From contig NZ_CP011971.1 of NCBI RefSeq assembly GCF_001579945.1, forward strand, positions 124,001 through 188,000: 64,000 bases of DNA. The letters run 5' to 3'. This stretch comes from Steroidobacter denitrificans (GTDB lineage Bacteria; Pseudomonadota; Gammaproteobacteria; Steroidobacterales; Steroidobacteraceae). The translations under genes were made by a program, and so were the position numbers. Under the pieces are notes generated by a model, which had not been told where the DNA came from, did not search any database, and was given only the letters and a program-made list of their open reading frames with translations. Below are positions 47,545 to 57,095 of the stretch, in pieces. Within the stretch, counting starts at the first letter, position 1. Each line of letters opens with the position of its first letter.

Positions 47545-48513
47545 TCACGGATACAGATCCGCCCGGGCATCGAAGGGCAGCTCATTACGCATCCTTTCAT
47601 AGAATTCACGAGCTTGCGGCGTATCCGCCGGCGGCAAGACGATCTGCAGGATCACGAACTGATCGCCGGGCGTCGGACCGGGCAGGCCGCGGCCCTTGAG
47701 GCGCATTTTCTGTCCTGCCCGTGCATTTGCCGGAATGCGCAAGGCCACCGGTCCGGCCAAGGTCGGGGTCTGGACCGTAGTTCCCAGCGCTGCTTCCCAT
47801 GGAGCTATCGGCAGCGTCAATGACACATCACGGCCCTGTGCCTCGAATAGCGGATGTTCGCGGAATCCGATTTCCAGGTATAGATCGCCTGCAGGACCGC
47901 CACCGATGCCGGGGCTGCCCTGGCCGGCGAGCCGGATGCGCTGACCCTCGACGACGCCGGCGGGAATGCTGACCTTGAGCGTGCGCGGCTGCAGTGTCAC
48001 CTGGCCGCCCTGGCCGACCCGGGGCGATTTCAACTCGATTGTCTGCGAACCGCCGCGGAACGCGTCTTCCAGGGTAATCTGGATTCGGGCCACATGGTCT
48101 TCCCCGCTCGCTGCAAAGCCGCGGGCACCTGCACCGTGGCGTGCGGTACCCGCGGCGCCTCCGAACGGACTACGCTGCCCGAACAGTGAGGCAAAGAAAT
48201 CGCTGAACCCGCCCGTGTCGCCGCCGAAAGAGGTGCTGGAGAATTCGAAATCCCGGCCCCAGTCGGGCGGCGGCCGGAATTCCTGGCCCGCACGCCAGTT
48301 CGAACCTAACTGGTCATAGGCGACGCGTTTCTGCGGATCTTTGAGGACTTCGTAGGCTTCCTGGACTTCCTTGAACCTTTCCTCGGCATTCGCCTCCTTG
48401 CTGACATCGGGATGATATTTGCGCGCCGCCCGCCGATAGGCGCGCTTGATGTCGTCCTGGCTGGCGTCCCGGGCTACGCCCAGCAGCTGGTAATAGTCCT
48501 TGTATGTGGTCAC
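47545..48513 (-). CDS. cbpA: DnaJ-class co-chaperone (CbpA-like)
   Basis: A 322-residue type-II J-protein: J domain (1-68, [23 protein letters not shown] in [20 protein letters not shown]), a Gly/Phe-rich linker ([20 protein letters not shown]) and two beta-sandwich substrate-binding domains ([38 protein letters not shown]). The DnaJ zinc finger is absent, as in CbpA. It stimulates DnaK ATPase. The start is GTG (48513), overlapping the upstream metalloprotease stop as GTGA, so the two are translationally coupled, an unusual pairing. Confidence 0.9.
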   Translation of the reverse strand: MTTYKDYYQLLGVARDASQDDIKRAYRRAARKYHPDVSKEANAEERFKEVQEAYEVLKDPQKRVAYDQLGSNWRAGQEFRPPPDWGRDFEFSSTSFGGDTGGFSDFFASLFGQRSPFGGAAGTARHGAGARGFAASGEDHVARIQITLEDAFRGGSQTIELKSPRVGQGGQVTLQPRTLKVSIPAGVVEGQRIRLAGQGSPGIGGGPAGDLYLEIGFREHPLFEAQGRDVSLTLPIAPWEAALGTTVQTPTLAGPVALRIPANARAGQKMRLKGRGLPGPTPGDQFVILQIVLPPADTPQAREFYERMRNELPFDARADLYP

Positions 48514-50129
48514 CGGCGATTCTCGGATGTGGTTTCAAGCTGGGCGGGACGGTGTCCAATGCCGGCTGCCGGGCTGACACGGCGCCGTACCGGTACACGC
48601 TGCGCCTGGGGGCGCAGGACTAGTATACCCAGCAGACCCAGCAGGAACGGAATGCTCAGCGAGCCGCCACCGGAACTGCTGCCCGCCTGTGTCTGCGAGG
48701 CGGGAGCGCCCGCCGGCGGCAAGGGACTGATGCAACGGGCCGCCAATGCACGCTTGTTCATTTGCTCGAGGCTGCATTCCGAGAAGATCCCTAAGGCGTT
48801 GATCGCCGGCGCCATCAAATAGCCGGGAGGCGCGTCGCGACAGACTTCCTCCGGGTCGCCGTCGTGTGGAGCGCCGAAGTTGTGGCCGATTTCATGCGCC
48901 GCCACCAGAGTGTCATGCCAGATACTGCCGGGATCCTGCCAGGCACTGCCTCGCACCTGGGTGAGCGCCACTCCATACCGCGACGAGCACAAGGAATCCA
49001 CGTAGGCGATGCCTACGGTGTTGCCGTCCAGATCGCGGCCGGTGAACAGATGGGTCAGTCCCCGTGAGCGATGCTCGGGGGAATTCCTGCGCCGTTCGCC
49101 GAGTGCTTCCAATAATGACTGGGGCTGCACCGGATCGGACAGCATGGTGCCGAGTGAATGGTCGATGGATACGGCCTCGACTTGCAGTTCGATCTGGAGC
49201 TGGGTGCTGTAGATGCCATCCACGTTGTTCAATCGAATCAGGATGGCGTCCAGTGCCTCCCGCATGGTCAAGCCACGCTCCAGATAGCGTTGTAGGAATT
49301 GCGCATCGCCCAGCGCGGAAAGCGTCAGACGCCGGGTGGCGCCGGCGGCCTGCATGATCACCGCCGAGTCTTTCAATTCGCCCAGCAAGGCACCGTAAGC
49401 GGCGTCGCCGCGCATGACATTGCCGGTGTTCGCGGCGTCCGGATCCAGGTCTTCGAGCGTCTCTTGTGCCGAACCGCTTTCTTCATCGGTGGGGCCGGCG
49501 TGCACGGCGCAGGCGGCGGTGCCGGGCTCCATCAGGACATCGGCCAAACGGAAGATGACTGGCGTGGAAGGCTCGCTCGTGGCTGCCGGGGAGGTATCCG
49601 ACATGTCATCGGACGATATTGGGGTTTGGTTCGACTGGGCTTGGTTCGACTGGGCGGGTTCGATCACGTACAGATCCGTCCCATCCCAAATCATGCCATG
49701 GGCTTCGCCTGCCATGGCGGCGAGGCGGACCCAGGATCGAGGGTTGCCGTCGAGCGTGCCGCGGTACAGGCTCAGGGAGGAGGGGGCGGATTTTGATTGC
49801 ACCAATCCGTTCAAGCGGGCATTCGTTTCCAGCGACAACTCGAAGCGGCGCCCATACGCATCGAAGTGCAGCCGGTGCTCGCCATCCGAGCTGGCGAGGG
49901 CCTGCGTCTTGGCGGCGGTTCCGGTGTGAGCGTCGTCCCGTGCGGCCTGCGGCTGCGCGCCGGCCCAGGTGCGCAGCGCGGGCAGGGATTCGAAGTAAAG
50001 AACCTGGGGACGCGAGGCATCGATGCCGCTGGTATCGGCCGCCTGCAGTGTCGGCGCGGCCAGTACGCCGATTACGGCATACAGCCAGCCGAGGTGCCGT
50101 GCAGCACCGGATGCCCTGCGAAATTGCAT
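48510..50129 (-). CDS. Secreted metzincin metalloprotease with GlyGly-CTERM-like tail
   Basis: A 539-residue exported protease. Signal peptide: [20 protein letters not shown] then [10 protein letters not shown]. The zinc site is [12 protein letters not shown] (HExxHxxGxxH, third ligand His) with a downstream methionine in [14 protein letters not shown] as the Met-turn, putting it in the metzincin (reprolysin/M12-like) clan. Near the C-terminus is a Ser/Gly run, a hydrophobic helix ([16 protein letters not shown]) and an Arg-rich end, the layout of GlyGly-CTERM sorting signals, followed by about 30 extra residues. ATG 50129 has GGGAGGGG upstream, so it is preferred over 50162. Substrate unknown. 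Confidence 0.85.
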   Translation of the reverse strand: MQFRRASGAARHLGWLYAVIGVLAAPTLQAADTSGIDASRPQVLYFESLPALRTWAGAQPQAARDDAHTGTAAKTQALASSDGEHRLHFDAYGRRFELSLETNARLNGLVQSKSAPSSLSLYRGTLDGNPRSWVRLAAMAGEAHGMIWDGTDLYVIEPAQSNQAQSNQTPISSDDMSDTSPAATSEPSTPVIFRLADVLMEPGTAACAVHAGPTDEESGSAQETLEDLDPDAANTGNVMRGDAAYGALLGELKDSAVIMQAAGATRRLTLSALGDAQFLQRYLERGLTMREALDAILIRLNNVDGIYSTQLQIELQVEAVSIDHSLGTMLSDPVQPQSLLEALGERRRNSPEHRSRGLTHLFTGRDLDGNTVGIAYVDSLCSSRYGVALTQVRGSAWQDPGSIWHDTLVAAHEIGHNFGAPHDGDPEEVCRDAPPGYLMAPAINALGIFSECSLEQMNKRALAARCISPLPPAGAPASQTQAGSSSGGGSLSIPFLLGLLGILVLRPQAQRVPVRRRVSPAAGIGHRPAQLETTSENRR

Positions 50130-50552
50130 ATCCCCTCCCGACGACAATGCGCTTTTTCGCACAGCGGCATGAGCGCGGCAAGGGAAGGCGGGAATGGATC
50201 GTACAAGACGCGATGCGGATCACGTCGTGTCGGAATACTTTCCAGCGATTGCGAGATGGGGGCGGATTCCCTTGATCCATCGAGTCCGCCTCGCCTGCGC
50301 GAATATTGATCTGAATGTTAATATGCAGCATGTCACCGCCACCCCGGGTCTGTGTCCGGCGGCAATGCCGCCGCTGTTCCCGTTCCCGCCATGAGCCTTC
50401 ATCCGGGCCGTCATCGCACCAGTGTCGGGGTTGAAACCGGCAGCCGCGAATCTCCTTGAGCGGCTCATCGTGGGCATGGCCATCTTGTCCTCTGCGGGAA
50501 TCTCGCATTGCTCCATCTGCAAATCGATAGGCTGGTATCGGGAGCCGGTGCT
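50130..50552. other. Divergent intergenic region, metzincin and HlyD genes
   Basis: About 420 bases between divergent genes. An AT-rich patch at 50300-50332 is the only compositional break and is where a promoter for the HlyD operon would be expected, but I cannot assign -10/-35 boxes firmly. No repeat, hairpin or small gene was recognised. Confidence 0.3.
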
Positions 50553-51518
50553 ATGAATCTGCGTCTGACGATGATGGGACCGCTGATCTTGCTGCTGGCC
50601 GGCTGCGGAATCCGCGACGGTGAAGGGCAGGTCATGGGGACCTTGGAGCGCGATCGCCTGGAGTTGATCGCAGAGTCCGGCGAGCCGATCGTGGAGATCA
50701 TGGTGCGCGAGGGGGATCCGGTCGTACCCGGAGCGGTGCTGCTGCGCCAGGAACTGGGCGTCATGCAGGCGCGGCTGGATCAGGCGGAGGCGGCCGAGCG
50801 CGCCGCCGAGCGCCGGTTTGCCGAGCGGGTGAAGGGACCGCGTGCGCAGGAGATTCTCGAGGCCCGTGCGGCGCTGGATGCGGCCGGCAGCATGATGATC
50901 GCCCAGTCGAACGAATACCGGCGCATACGGGATCTGGTCGAGCGGCAGCTGGCCAGTCGATCTTCGTTGGACCTGGCGCGTTCGCAGCGCGATGATGCGG
51001 TGAGCACGCACAAACAGGCGGTGGCGCGCATGGACCTGTTGCTGGAAGGCACACGCAGCGAGGAGATCGAGCAGTCGGAAGCAGTACTGCGGCAGACGCA
51101 GGCCGCGCGCGCGGAACTGCAAATCAGCGCGGCCCGCTATTCGGTGACCGCCCCACGTGCCGGCCGTATCGAAGCGCTGCCCTACAAGCTGGGTGAACGC
51201 CCACCTGCCGGCGCGCCGGTGGTCATCATGCTGGCGGACGGAGTTCCCTACGCGCGTGTGTATGTGCCGGAACCGCGCCGGCTGCAATTCATTCCCGGTA
51301 CGCCAGTGCGTTTGCGCATCGACGGTCGTCGTAAGGCGCTGCAAGGCAGCGTGCGTTTCATTTCGGCCGAGGCGGCATTTACGCCTTACTTCGCACTTAC
51401 CCGGAAGGATCGCTCGCGCCTGAGCTATCTGGCGCATATCGACGTGACGGATCCCGCGGCGGATGAATTGCCGGTCGGTATCCCCGTGCAGGTCGAGCTG
51501 CCACAGGCTGGCAAGTGA
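50553..51518 (+). CDS. HlyD-family periplasmic adaptor lipoprotein
   Basis: A 321-residue membrane fusion protein. The N-terminus is a lipoprotein signal: MNLRLTMMGPLILLLAGCG, with lipobox LLAGC (Cys near residue 18). Then a biotinyl-lipoyl half (GEPIVEIMVREGDPVVPGAV), a long alpha-helical hairpin (about 75-195) and the second lipoyl half plus beta-barrel (SVTAPRAGRIEALPYKLGER, PEPRRLQFIPGTPVRLRID). It resembles YbhG/YhiI. It bridges an ABC exporter to an outer-membrane channel; ATPase and permease genes follow directly. ATG 50553 was chosen to start the signal. Confidence 0.87.
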   Translation: MNLRLTMMGPLILLLAGCGIRDGEGQVMGTLERDRLELIAESGEPIVEIMVREGDPVVPGAVLLRQELGVMQARLDQAEAAERAAERRFAERVKGPRAQEILEARAALDAAGSMMIAQSNEYRRIRDLVERQLASRSSLDLARSQRDDAVSTHKQAVARMDLLLEGTRSEEIEQSEAVLRQTQAARAELQISAARYSVTAPRAGRIEALPYKLGERPPAGAPVVIMLADGVPYARVYVPEPRRLQFIPGTPVRLRIDGRRKALQGSVRFISAEAAFTPYFALTRKDRSRLSYLAHIDVTDPAADELPVGIPVQVELPQAGK

Positions 51519-52546
51519 TGCAGGCCGCGCGACTGAACGGCGGTTCCATGAGCGCGGAGTCAGCCATTATCGCGCGCGGGCTGACTCGACAATTCGGCAA
51601 GCTGATCGCGGTCGACCACGTCGATCTGGATATTCCGGTGGCGCGTATCTACGGATTTCTGGGTCCCAACGGCTCGGGCAAGTCGACCACCATTCGTATG
51701 TTGTGCGGCCTCCTGCGACCGACCGCAGGCACGGTGAACGTGCTGGGCCACCGCATGCCGCGCGATGCCGAGCGGCTGCGGCACAAGATCGGATACATGA
51801 CCCAGCGTTTCTCCTTGTGGGAGGATCTCACGGTCGAAGAGAACCTGGATTTCATGGCGCGGATTTTCGGTCTGGAAGCGGCCCGGCGTGCATCCCGCAT
51901 CCGTCGACGGCTGGGCGAATATCGCCTGGAAAGCCAGCGCACTCAGCGCGCCGGTACGCTCAGCGGCGGGCAGAAGCAGCGCCTGGCGCTGGCGGCTGCG
52001 ACCTTGCATGAGCCCGAGCTGTTGCTGCTCGATGAGCCGACCAGTGCGGTTGATCCGCAAAGCCGCCGTGACTTCTGGGGAAGCTTGTTCGAATTGGCGG
52101 ATCGAGGCACGACGATTCTGGTATCGACTCACTACATGGATGAGGCCGAGCGTTGTCACGGTATCGCGATCCTGGATCGAGGCAGGCTGGTGGCGGAGGG
52201 TTCGCCGCGACAACTTTCAGAGGGAATCGCGGCGAGTGTCATCGAGATCGAGGCGGACGATGTGCGCGCCGCACGCCGCGCGCTGGAGGGCCATGATTTC
52301 GTCAGGAGTATCGCGCAGCTTGGAAATCGTTTGCATGCGCTGCTTGTGCCCGGAATGTCCTCGCCCGAAGCGCGGATCGAGGAGCTCATGGCCGCAGCGC
52401 GCGTGACTGCGAAGGTGGAGCGCGTGCGCGCCAGTCTCGAGGATGTGTTCGTGGCTGCCACGGGTTTCGGTGGATCAGATGTCGCCATTACGACGGACCA
52501 ATCATCCGACCCGCGCTGTTCCTTCACGCCGACGGACGCCGGTTGA
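51518..52546 (+). CDS. ABC transporter ATP-binding protein (exporter)
   Basis: A 342-residue ATPase: Walker A GPNGSGKST, Q-loop near YMTQRFSLWEDLTVEENL, signature LSGGQKQRLALAAATL, Walker B LLLLDEPTSAVDP and the switch His in VSTHYMDEAERCHGIAIL. The C-terminal extension (about 235-340) is typical of YbhF/YhiH-type drug exporters. The ATG at 51518 overlaps the HlyD gene stop as TGATG; a later ATG at 51548 (MSAESAIIARGLTRQFG) is possible. It energises the permease whose gene begins three bases after its stop. Confidence 0.9.
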   Translation: MQAARLNGGSMSAESAIIARGLTRQFGKLIAVDHVDLDIPVARIYGFLGPNGSGKSTTIRMLCGLLRPTAGTVNVLGHRMPRDAERLRHKIGYMTQRFSLWEDLTVEENLDFMARIFGLEAARRASRIRRRLGEYRLESQRTQRAGTLSGGQKQRLALAAATLHEPELLLLDEPTSAVDPQSRRDFWGSLFELADRGTTILVSTHYMDEAERCHGIAILDRGRLVAEGSPRQLSEGIAASVIEIEADDVRAARRALEGHDFVRSIAQLGNRLHALLVPGMSSPEARIEELMAAARVTAKVERVRASLEDVFVAATGFGGSDVAITTDQSSDPRCSFTPTDAG

Positions 52547-52549
52547 TCC

Positions 52550-53641
52550 ATGCTGGCGCGCATCCTTGCCATCGCTACCAAGGAGATCCGCCAGCTGCGA
52601 CGCGACCGCCTGACCTTCGGCATGATCGTGGGTATTCCACTGATCCAGATGCTGTTGTTCGGGTATGCGATCAATTTCGATGTGCGCGGCCTGCATGCCG
52701 GCGTGGTCGATGAGGCGCGCACCTCGATGTCGCGCGCACTGATCGCCGACATGCAGGCAAGCGGAGTCATCCGGGTTCAGGCGTATGCCGACTCGGTGCC
52801 CGGTCTGCGCCGTCTGATGCAAACTGAAAACATATCCATCGGCATCCATATTCCCGCGGATTTCGAGCGCCGCCGGCTGGATGCCGAGCGTCCGCTCGCC
52901 CATCTATTCGTCGACGGCAGTGAGCCCACCGTGGAAAATGTCGCACGTGCGTTCGCTGCCATGCCGTTGCCGCGGCGCGCGGGACTGTACGGATATCCCG
53001 CACCCCTGTTCGAAGTACGCACCGAGTACAACCCCGAGAAACGGACGGCGGTACAAATCGTGCCAGCCTTGATCGGGGTCATTCTGAGCATGACCATGAT
53101 GATGTTCACGGCCGTGGCCATCGTGCGCGAACGCGAGCGCGGCAATCTCGAACTGCTGATCACGACGCCGGCGAGCTCGTTCGAACTGATGATCGGCAAG
53201 CTTGTACCCTATGTATTCATCGGGCTGCTCCAGACCACGTTGGTGCTGTTCCTGGGAGCTGCGTTGTTCGACGTTCCCGTCAACGGCAGTCTCGGTAGCC
53301 TGTATGTGGCGGCATCGTTGTTCATTGGCGCCACTTTGGCGCTGGGTCTGCTGGCGTCCACGCTGGCGCAGACCCAGATGCAGGCCTTCCAGATGGCATT
53401 TTTCATCATGCTGCCCTCCATCCTGCTATCCGGGTTCGTTTTTCCTTTCGAGGGCATGCCGCAGGCGGCCCGTTGGGTCGCCCAGGTGTTGCCCTTGACG
53501 CATTTCGTCGAACTGGTGCGAGGAATCGCGCTGCGCGGCGCAAGCCTCGGCGGCCTGTACTTGCCGATCTACAAGCTGGTTACCTTTATTTGTATCGTGT
53601 TAGCGGCCGTAATCCTGCGTTTTCATAAGCGCCTGGATTGA
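52550..53641 (+). CDS. ABC-2 type transporter permease
   Basis: A 363-residue permease of the YbhS/YhhJ kind. One N-terminal membrane helix (about 22-42), a periplasmic domain (about 45-165), then five helices from about residue 175 (ILSMTMMMFTAVAIVRERER, GNLELLITTPASSFELMIGK, PYVFIGLLQTTLVLFLGAAL, FFIMLPSILLSGFVFPFEGM). The RERERGNLE segment and FPFEGMP are conserved in the family. Only one permease gene is present, where ybhFSR has two, so a homodimer is likely. The whole hlyD-ABC-permease unit is one operon; substrate unknown. Confidence 0.9.
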   Translation: MLARILAIATKEIRQLRRDRLTFGMIVGIPLIQMLLFGYAINFDVRGLHAGVVDEARTSMSRALIADMQASGVIRVQAYADSVPGLRRLMQTENISIGIHIPADFERRRLDAERPLAHLFVDGSEPTVENVARAFAAMPLPRRAGLYGYPAPLFEVRTEYNPEKRTAVQIVPALIGVILSMTMMMFTAVAIVRERERGNLELLITTPASSFELMIGKLVPYVFIGLLQTTLVLFLGAALFDVPVNGSLGSLYVAASLFIGATLALGLLASTLAQTQMQAFQMAFFIMLPSILLSGFVFPFEGMPQAARWVAQVLPLTHFVELVRGIALRGASLGGLYLPIYKLVTFICIVLAAVILRFHKRLD

Positions 53642-53738
53642 ACCACCGGGGCCGGTGCAGAATTGAGCGAATGCTCGCGTGATCGGGCCATTCCAAGAGC
53701 CCATGAATTTGGCGGGCCCAATTTTTGACAAGGATACA

Positions 53739-53787
53739 TGCACCAAATTCGGGCGACGCGGCACAGGAGATGCGCCAAATCGGTGCG
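53739..53787 (+). promoter_or_regulatory. Two tandem NtrC-type enhancer sites upstream of glnK
   Basis: Downstream site 53771-53787 reads TGCGCC-AAATC-GGTGCG, close to the NtrC consensus TGCACC-N5-GGTGCA with one mismatch in each half. Upstream site 53739-53755 has a perfect left half TGCACC and a weaker right half CGGGCG. Their starts are 32 bp apart, three helical turns, which suits cooperative binding. They lie about 120-170 bp before the predicted start of transcription. Confidence 0.65.
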
Positions 53788-53881
53788 TACCGTCGCTGCC
53801 GCCGCTGCTATGACCTGAAAAGGCCTGGAATAGCCGCAGCTGCGGAGCGCTTTCGTCAATAAATGCGACGTCGGGCCGCGT

Positions 53882-53897
53882 CGGCATGGGATATGCA
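53882..53897 (+). promoter_or_regulatory. Sigma-54 promoter for glnK
   Basis: CGGCATG-GGAT-ATGCA matches the sigma-54 consensus GGCACG-N4-TTGC with invariant GG (53883-53884), ten bases, then GC (53895-53896). One mismatch in each half. Transcription would begin near 53908, leaving a leader of about 110 bases before glnK. Together with the upstream NtrC-like pair this gives nitrogen-limited induction; inference from sequence only. Confidence 0.65.
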
Positions 53898-53917
53898 AGG
53901 TGGAATACGCAGTATGA

Positions 53918-54355
<438 letters not shown>

Positions 54356-54388
54356 CCGCACGCCGTTACGTTGCGGCAGACGCAAATT

Positions 54389-54895
54389 TCAGGCGCGTAG
54401 CGTCGTCGCGCCGCGCCGTATCGCCAGGGCGCCGCTGCGCACCACTTCCAAGAGTTCGGCGATGCCGGCAGCTTCAGCGATGAAGGAGGTGATCCTGGAC
54501 TCGCTGTCGATCAGCTCGATCGTGAAGCTTTCAGCGTGATCGATGAGGATCTTGGCACCAGCGCTTCGGACACAGAGACGTAGATTTTCTATCTGGTCCG
54601 CGGACGCCTGAAGCTTGAGCAACAACAATTCTCGCTCCACGTGCTGATCGCGGGTGATGTCCTCGACATTGATGACGTCGATCAGCTTCAACGACTGGTT
54701 GATGATCTGGTGGATCACTGCCTCAGTGCCCGTCGTGACCAGGGTGACCCGGGAAATCGTGGGGTGATCGGTGGGCGCCACATTCAGTGATTCGATGTTG
54801 TAGCCCCGCGTGGAAAACAGGCTCGTGACGCGAGTCAGCGCTCCGACCTCGTTTTGTAACAGTATCGAAACGATATGGCGCTTACGCGAGCTCAT
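54389..54895 (-). CDS. ilvH: Acetolactate synthase small (regulatory) subunit
   Basis: A 168-residue subunit conferring valine feedback control on acetohydroxyacid synthase. N-terminal ACT domain (HIVSILLQNEVGALTRVTSL, FSTRGYNIESLNVAPTDHPT) and C-terminal domain (LLLLKLQASADQIENLRLCV, GAKILIDHAESFTIELI). Length and sequence fit IlvH. It is divergent from the large-subunit gene by about 270 bases, not downstream of it as in the common ilvIH operon, and convergent with glnK. Shared divergent control with the large subunit is inference. Confidence 0.93.
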   Translation of the reverse strand: MSSRKRHIVSILLQNEVGALTRVTSLFSTRGYNIESLNVAPTDHPTISRVTLVTTGTEAVIHQIINQSLKLIDVINVEDITRDQHVERELLLLKLQASADQIENLRLCVRSAGAKILIDHAESFTIELIDSESRITSFIAEAAGIAELLEVVRSGALAIRRGATTLRA

Positions 54896-55088
54896 GGCCG
54901 GGGTTGTCCTTTCGGTTTCTGGAGCCTGTCCGCACCCTGGGCGGGACGGACGGATCCTTCAAGCATACGGGATCCGGGCACATCGGATCCAGGCATGAGC
55001 CGCCTGAGGGCCCGGCACGGCGGCGCGCAGCTGCAGCGCAGTGTCTAGCCCGGTCTGCCTCGAGTGATCGGGCTGGAGGGTGACGGTA

Positions 55089-55097
55089 TGCTATAAT
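55089..55097 (+). promoter_or_regulatory. Extended -10 promoter of the acetolactate synthase large-subunit gene
   Basis: TGCTATAAT is a perfect extended -10 (TGn plus TATAAT, 55092-55097). There is no good -35 at the usual distance, which extended -10 promoters tolerate. It lies about 70 bases before the GTG start at 55167. Confidence 0.5.
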
Positions 55098-55166
55098 CCA
55101 GGGAGCAGATCATGCCGCGTCCCGTAATGGCCTCCTGCTTCGCGAAGCATTGTCGGAATCAATCCC

Positions 55167-57029
55167 GTGAAACACGCTCAGGCTGCCCGCCCAATGAACA
55201 CCTCTCCCGTCTCGGCGCATGCCCTTGCCGGCACTTCCATGACAGGCGCGGAGATCATCGTCCAGGTATTGGCAGATGAAGGGGTGGATACCGTATTCGG
55301 CTATAGCGGCGGCGCGATCCTGCCTACCTATGATGCGATCTTCGTAAACAATCAGGATTGCGAGCGTTGCGATCGCCGTCAGATGTCGCTGATCGTGCCT
55401 GCGAATGAACAGGGCGCGGGATTCATGGCGGCAGGATATGCGCGTGCCACAGGCAAGGTCGGCGTATGCATCGTGACCTCCGGCCCGGGCGCGACCAACA
55501 CCGTAACGCCGGTGCGCGACTGCATGGCGGACTCGATTCCGATCGTGGTCATTTGCGGCCAGGTGCCGACGGGGGCGATCGGCAGTGATGCTTTCCAGGA
55601 GGCGCCGGTGGCCAGCATCATGGGCGCCGTCGCCAAGCATGTATTCCTGGTCACCGATCCCAGCAAGCTGGAGGCCACGATCCGCACCGCGTTCGAGATC
55701 GCACGCAGCGGCCGGCCGGGTCCGGTGGTGATCGATGTGCCCAAGGACGTGCAAAACTGGCAGGGAAAGTTTCAGGGCGCCGGCCGTCTGCCGGTGGCAG
55801 GCTATCGCCAGCGTATGACTCGCCTGACGCACAGCGTCCTGAGCGATGCTCGTTGCGCGGAATTCTTCACCATGCTGGGTGCCGCGCGGCGCCCTCTCAT
55901 CTATGCCGGTGGCGGTGTGATCCATTCGGGCGGATCCCAGGCCCTGCAGGAATTCGCCATCGAATATGGCATTCCGGTGGTCACTACGCTCATGGGGCTG
56001 GGAGCGCTCGATACCACACATCCCTTGGCGATGCGCATGCTGGGCATGCATGGGGCGGCCTTCGCGAACTATGCCGTGGATGACTGCGATTTCCTGTTCG
56101 CGCTGGGAGCGCGTTTCGATGATCGCGTCGCCGGCAATCCGGCCAAGTTTGCGCCCAACGCCAAGCAGATTGCGCAGATCGACATCGATATCTCGGAAAT
56201 CAACAAAGTAAAGCAGGTGCACTGGCATCACATCGGCCTGTTGCCGGAAGCCTTGCGGGGCTTGATCGATTATGGACGGCGCAGCGCATTTAATCGCGAC
56301 TGGTCGACCTGGCGGACGCATTGCGATCAGCTGCGACGCACATATGCCATGAACTACGAGCGCGACAGCGAGCGGATCCAGCCCTACCATGTGATCGAGG
56401 AGATCAACAAGCTGACGCGGGGTGAAGCCATCATCACTACCGGCGTCGGACAGCATCAGATGTGGGCCGCACAGTATTTCGATTTCCGCAGCCCGCGGTT
56501 GTGGCTGACCTCCGGCAGCATGGGAACGATGGGATTCGGCTTGCCAGCCGCGATCGGTGCGCAGTTTGCGCAACCCGATAGACTGGTCATCGACATCGAC
56601 GGAGATTCCAGTATCCGCATGAATCTGGGCGAGCTGGAGACGGTCACGACCTACGGGCTGCCGATCAAAGTCGTGGTGCTCAATAATTGCGGCGACGGTA
56701 TGGTGAAGCAGTGGCAGAAATTGTTCTTCAAAGGCAGGTTGGCCGCCAGCGACCGTTCCTTGCACAAGAAGGATTTCCTCAAGGCAGCCGAGGCGGACGG
56801 CTTCCCCTACGTGATGCGGCTGGAACGCCCGCAGGATGTGGCGCGTGTGGTGAAGGAATTCGTCGAATTTCAGGGACCCGCCTTCCTGGAGGTGATGATC
56901 GATCCGGATGCGGGCGTCTATCCGATGGTGGGGCCTGGGCAGCCATACAGCGAGATGATTACGGGCGAGCACATCGTTTCGCGCCACCAGATCGAGGTTC
57001 GCCCGCCCGACGCCTCCGAGATGTTTTAA
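55167..57029 (+). CDS. Acetolactate synthase large subunit (atypical clade)
   Basis: Thiamine-diphosphate enzyme of branched-chain amino-acid synthesis: two pyruvate to acetolactate. 620 residues, longer than IlvI/IlvB (about 570). Catalytic Glu in IVPANEQGAGFMAAGYARAT, FAD region LGALDTTHPLAMRMLGMHG, and the ThDP motif IDGDSSIRMNLGELETVTTY ending VVVLNN, in which GDSS replaces the usual GDGS. The segment GDGMVKQWQKLFFKGRLAAS also differs from E. coli IlvI. It may be a distinct AHAS clade or a paralogue; pairing with the divergent IlvH is inferred. GTG 55167 is given; ATG 55194 and 55239 are alternatives. Confidence 0.85.
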   Translation: MKHAQAARPMNTSPVSAHALAGTSMTGAEIIVQVLADEGVDTVFGYSGGAILPTYDAIFVNNQDCERCDRRQMSLIVPANEQGAGFMAAGYARATGKVGVCIVTSGPGATNTVTPVRDCMADSIPIVVICGQVPTGAIGSDAFQEAPVASIMGAVAKHVFLVTDPSKLEATIRTAFEIARSGRPGPVVIDVPKDVQNWQGKFQGAGRLPVAGYRQRMTRLTHSVLSDARCAEFFTMLGAARRPLIYAGGGVIHSGGSQALQEFAIEYGIPVVTTLMGLGALDTTHPLAMRMLGMHGAAFANYAVDDCDFLFALGARFDDRVAGNPAKFAPNAKQIAQIDIDISEINKVKQVHWHHIGLLPEALRGLIDYGRRSAFNRDWSTWRTHCDQLRRTYAMNYERDSERIQPYHVIEEINKLTRGEAIITTGVGQHQMWAAQYFDFRSPRLWLTSGSMGTMGFGLPAAIGAQFAQPDRLVIDIDGDSSIRMNLGELETVTTYGLPIKVVVLNNCGDGMVKQWQKLFFKGRLAASDRSLHKKDFLKAAEADGFPYVMRLERPQDVARVVKEFVEFQGPAFLEVMIDPDAGVYPMVGPGQPYSEMITGEHIVSRHQIEVRPPDASEMF

Positions 57030-57049
57030 CGGGTCTTGGCCTGATCGAA

Positions 57050-57068
57050 CAGGCCCTGATCGGGCCTG
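57050..57068. repeat. Small GC hairpin after the acetolactate synthase gene
   Basis: CAGGCCC (57050-57056) pairs with GGGCCTG (57062-57068) across a five-base loop, 20 bases after the stop codon. No T-run follows, so it is at most part of a termination or stability element. Confidence 0.4.
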
Positions 57069-57095
57069 GCTCGTGCAACCTCGTTCCTGGAATCA

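Noticed and set aside
49627-49660. Short direct repeat TTCGACTGGGC in the metzincin gene
   Set aside because: Two imperfect copies coding a Gln/Ser/Asn linker; ordinary low-complexity protein sequence.
53700-53752. Inverted repeat GAATTTGG/CCAAATTC upstream of glnK as a terminator of the ABC operon
   Set aside because: Loop of nearly 30 bases and no T-run; part of it is explained by the NtrC-like site.
55110-56987. A 625-codon open frame on the minus strand opposite the acetolactate synthase gene
   Set aside because: It mirrors a clearly conserved gene on the other strand and its product shows no family motif; long antisense frames are expected in high-GC DNA.
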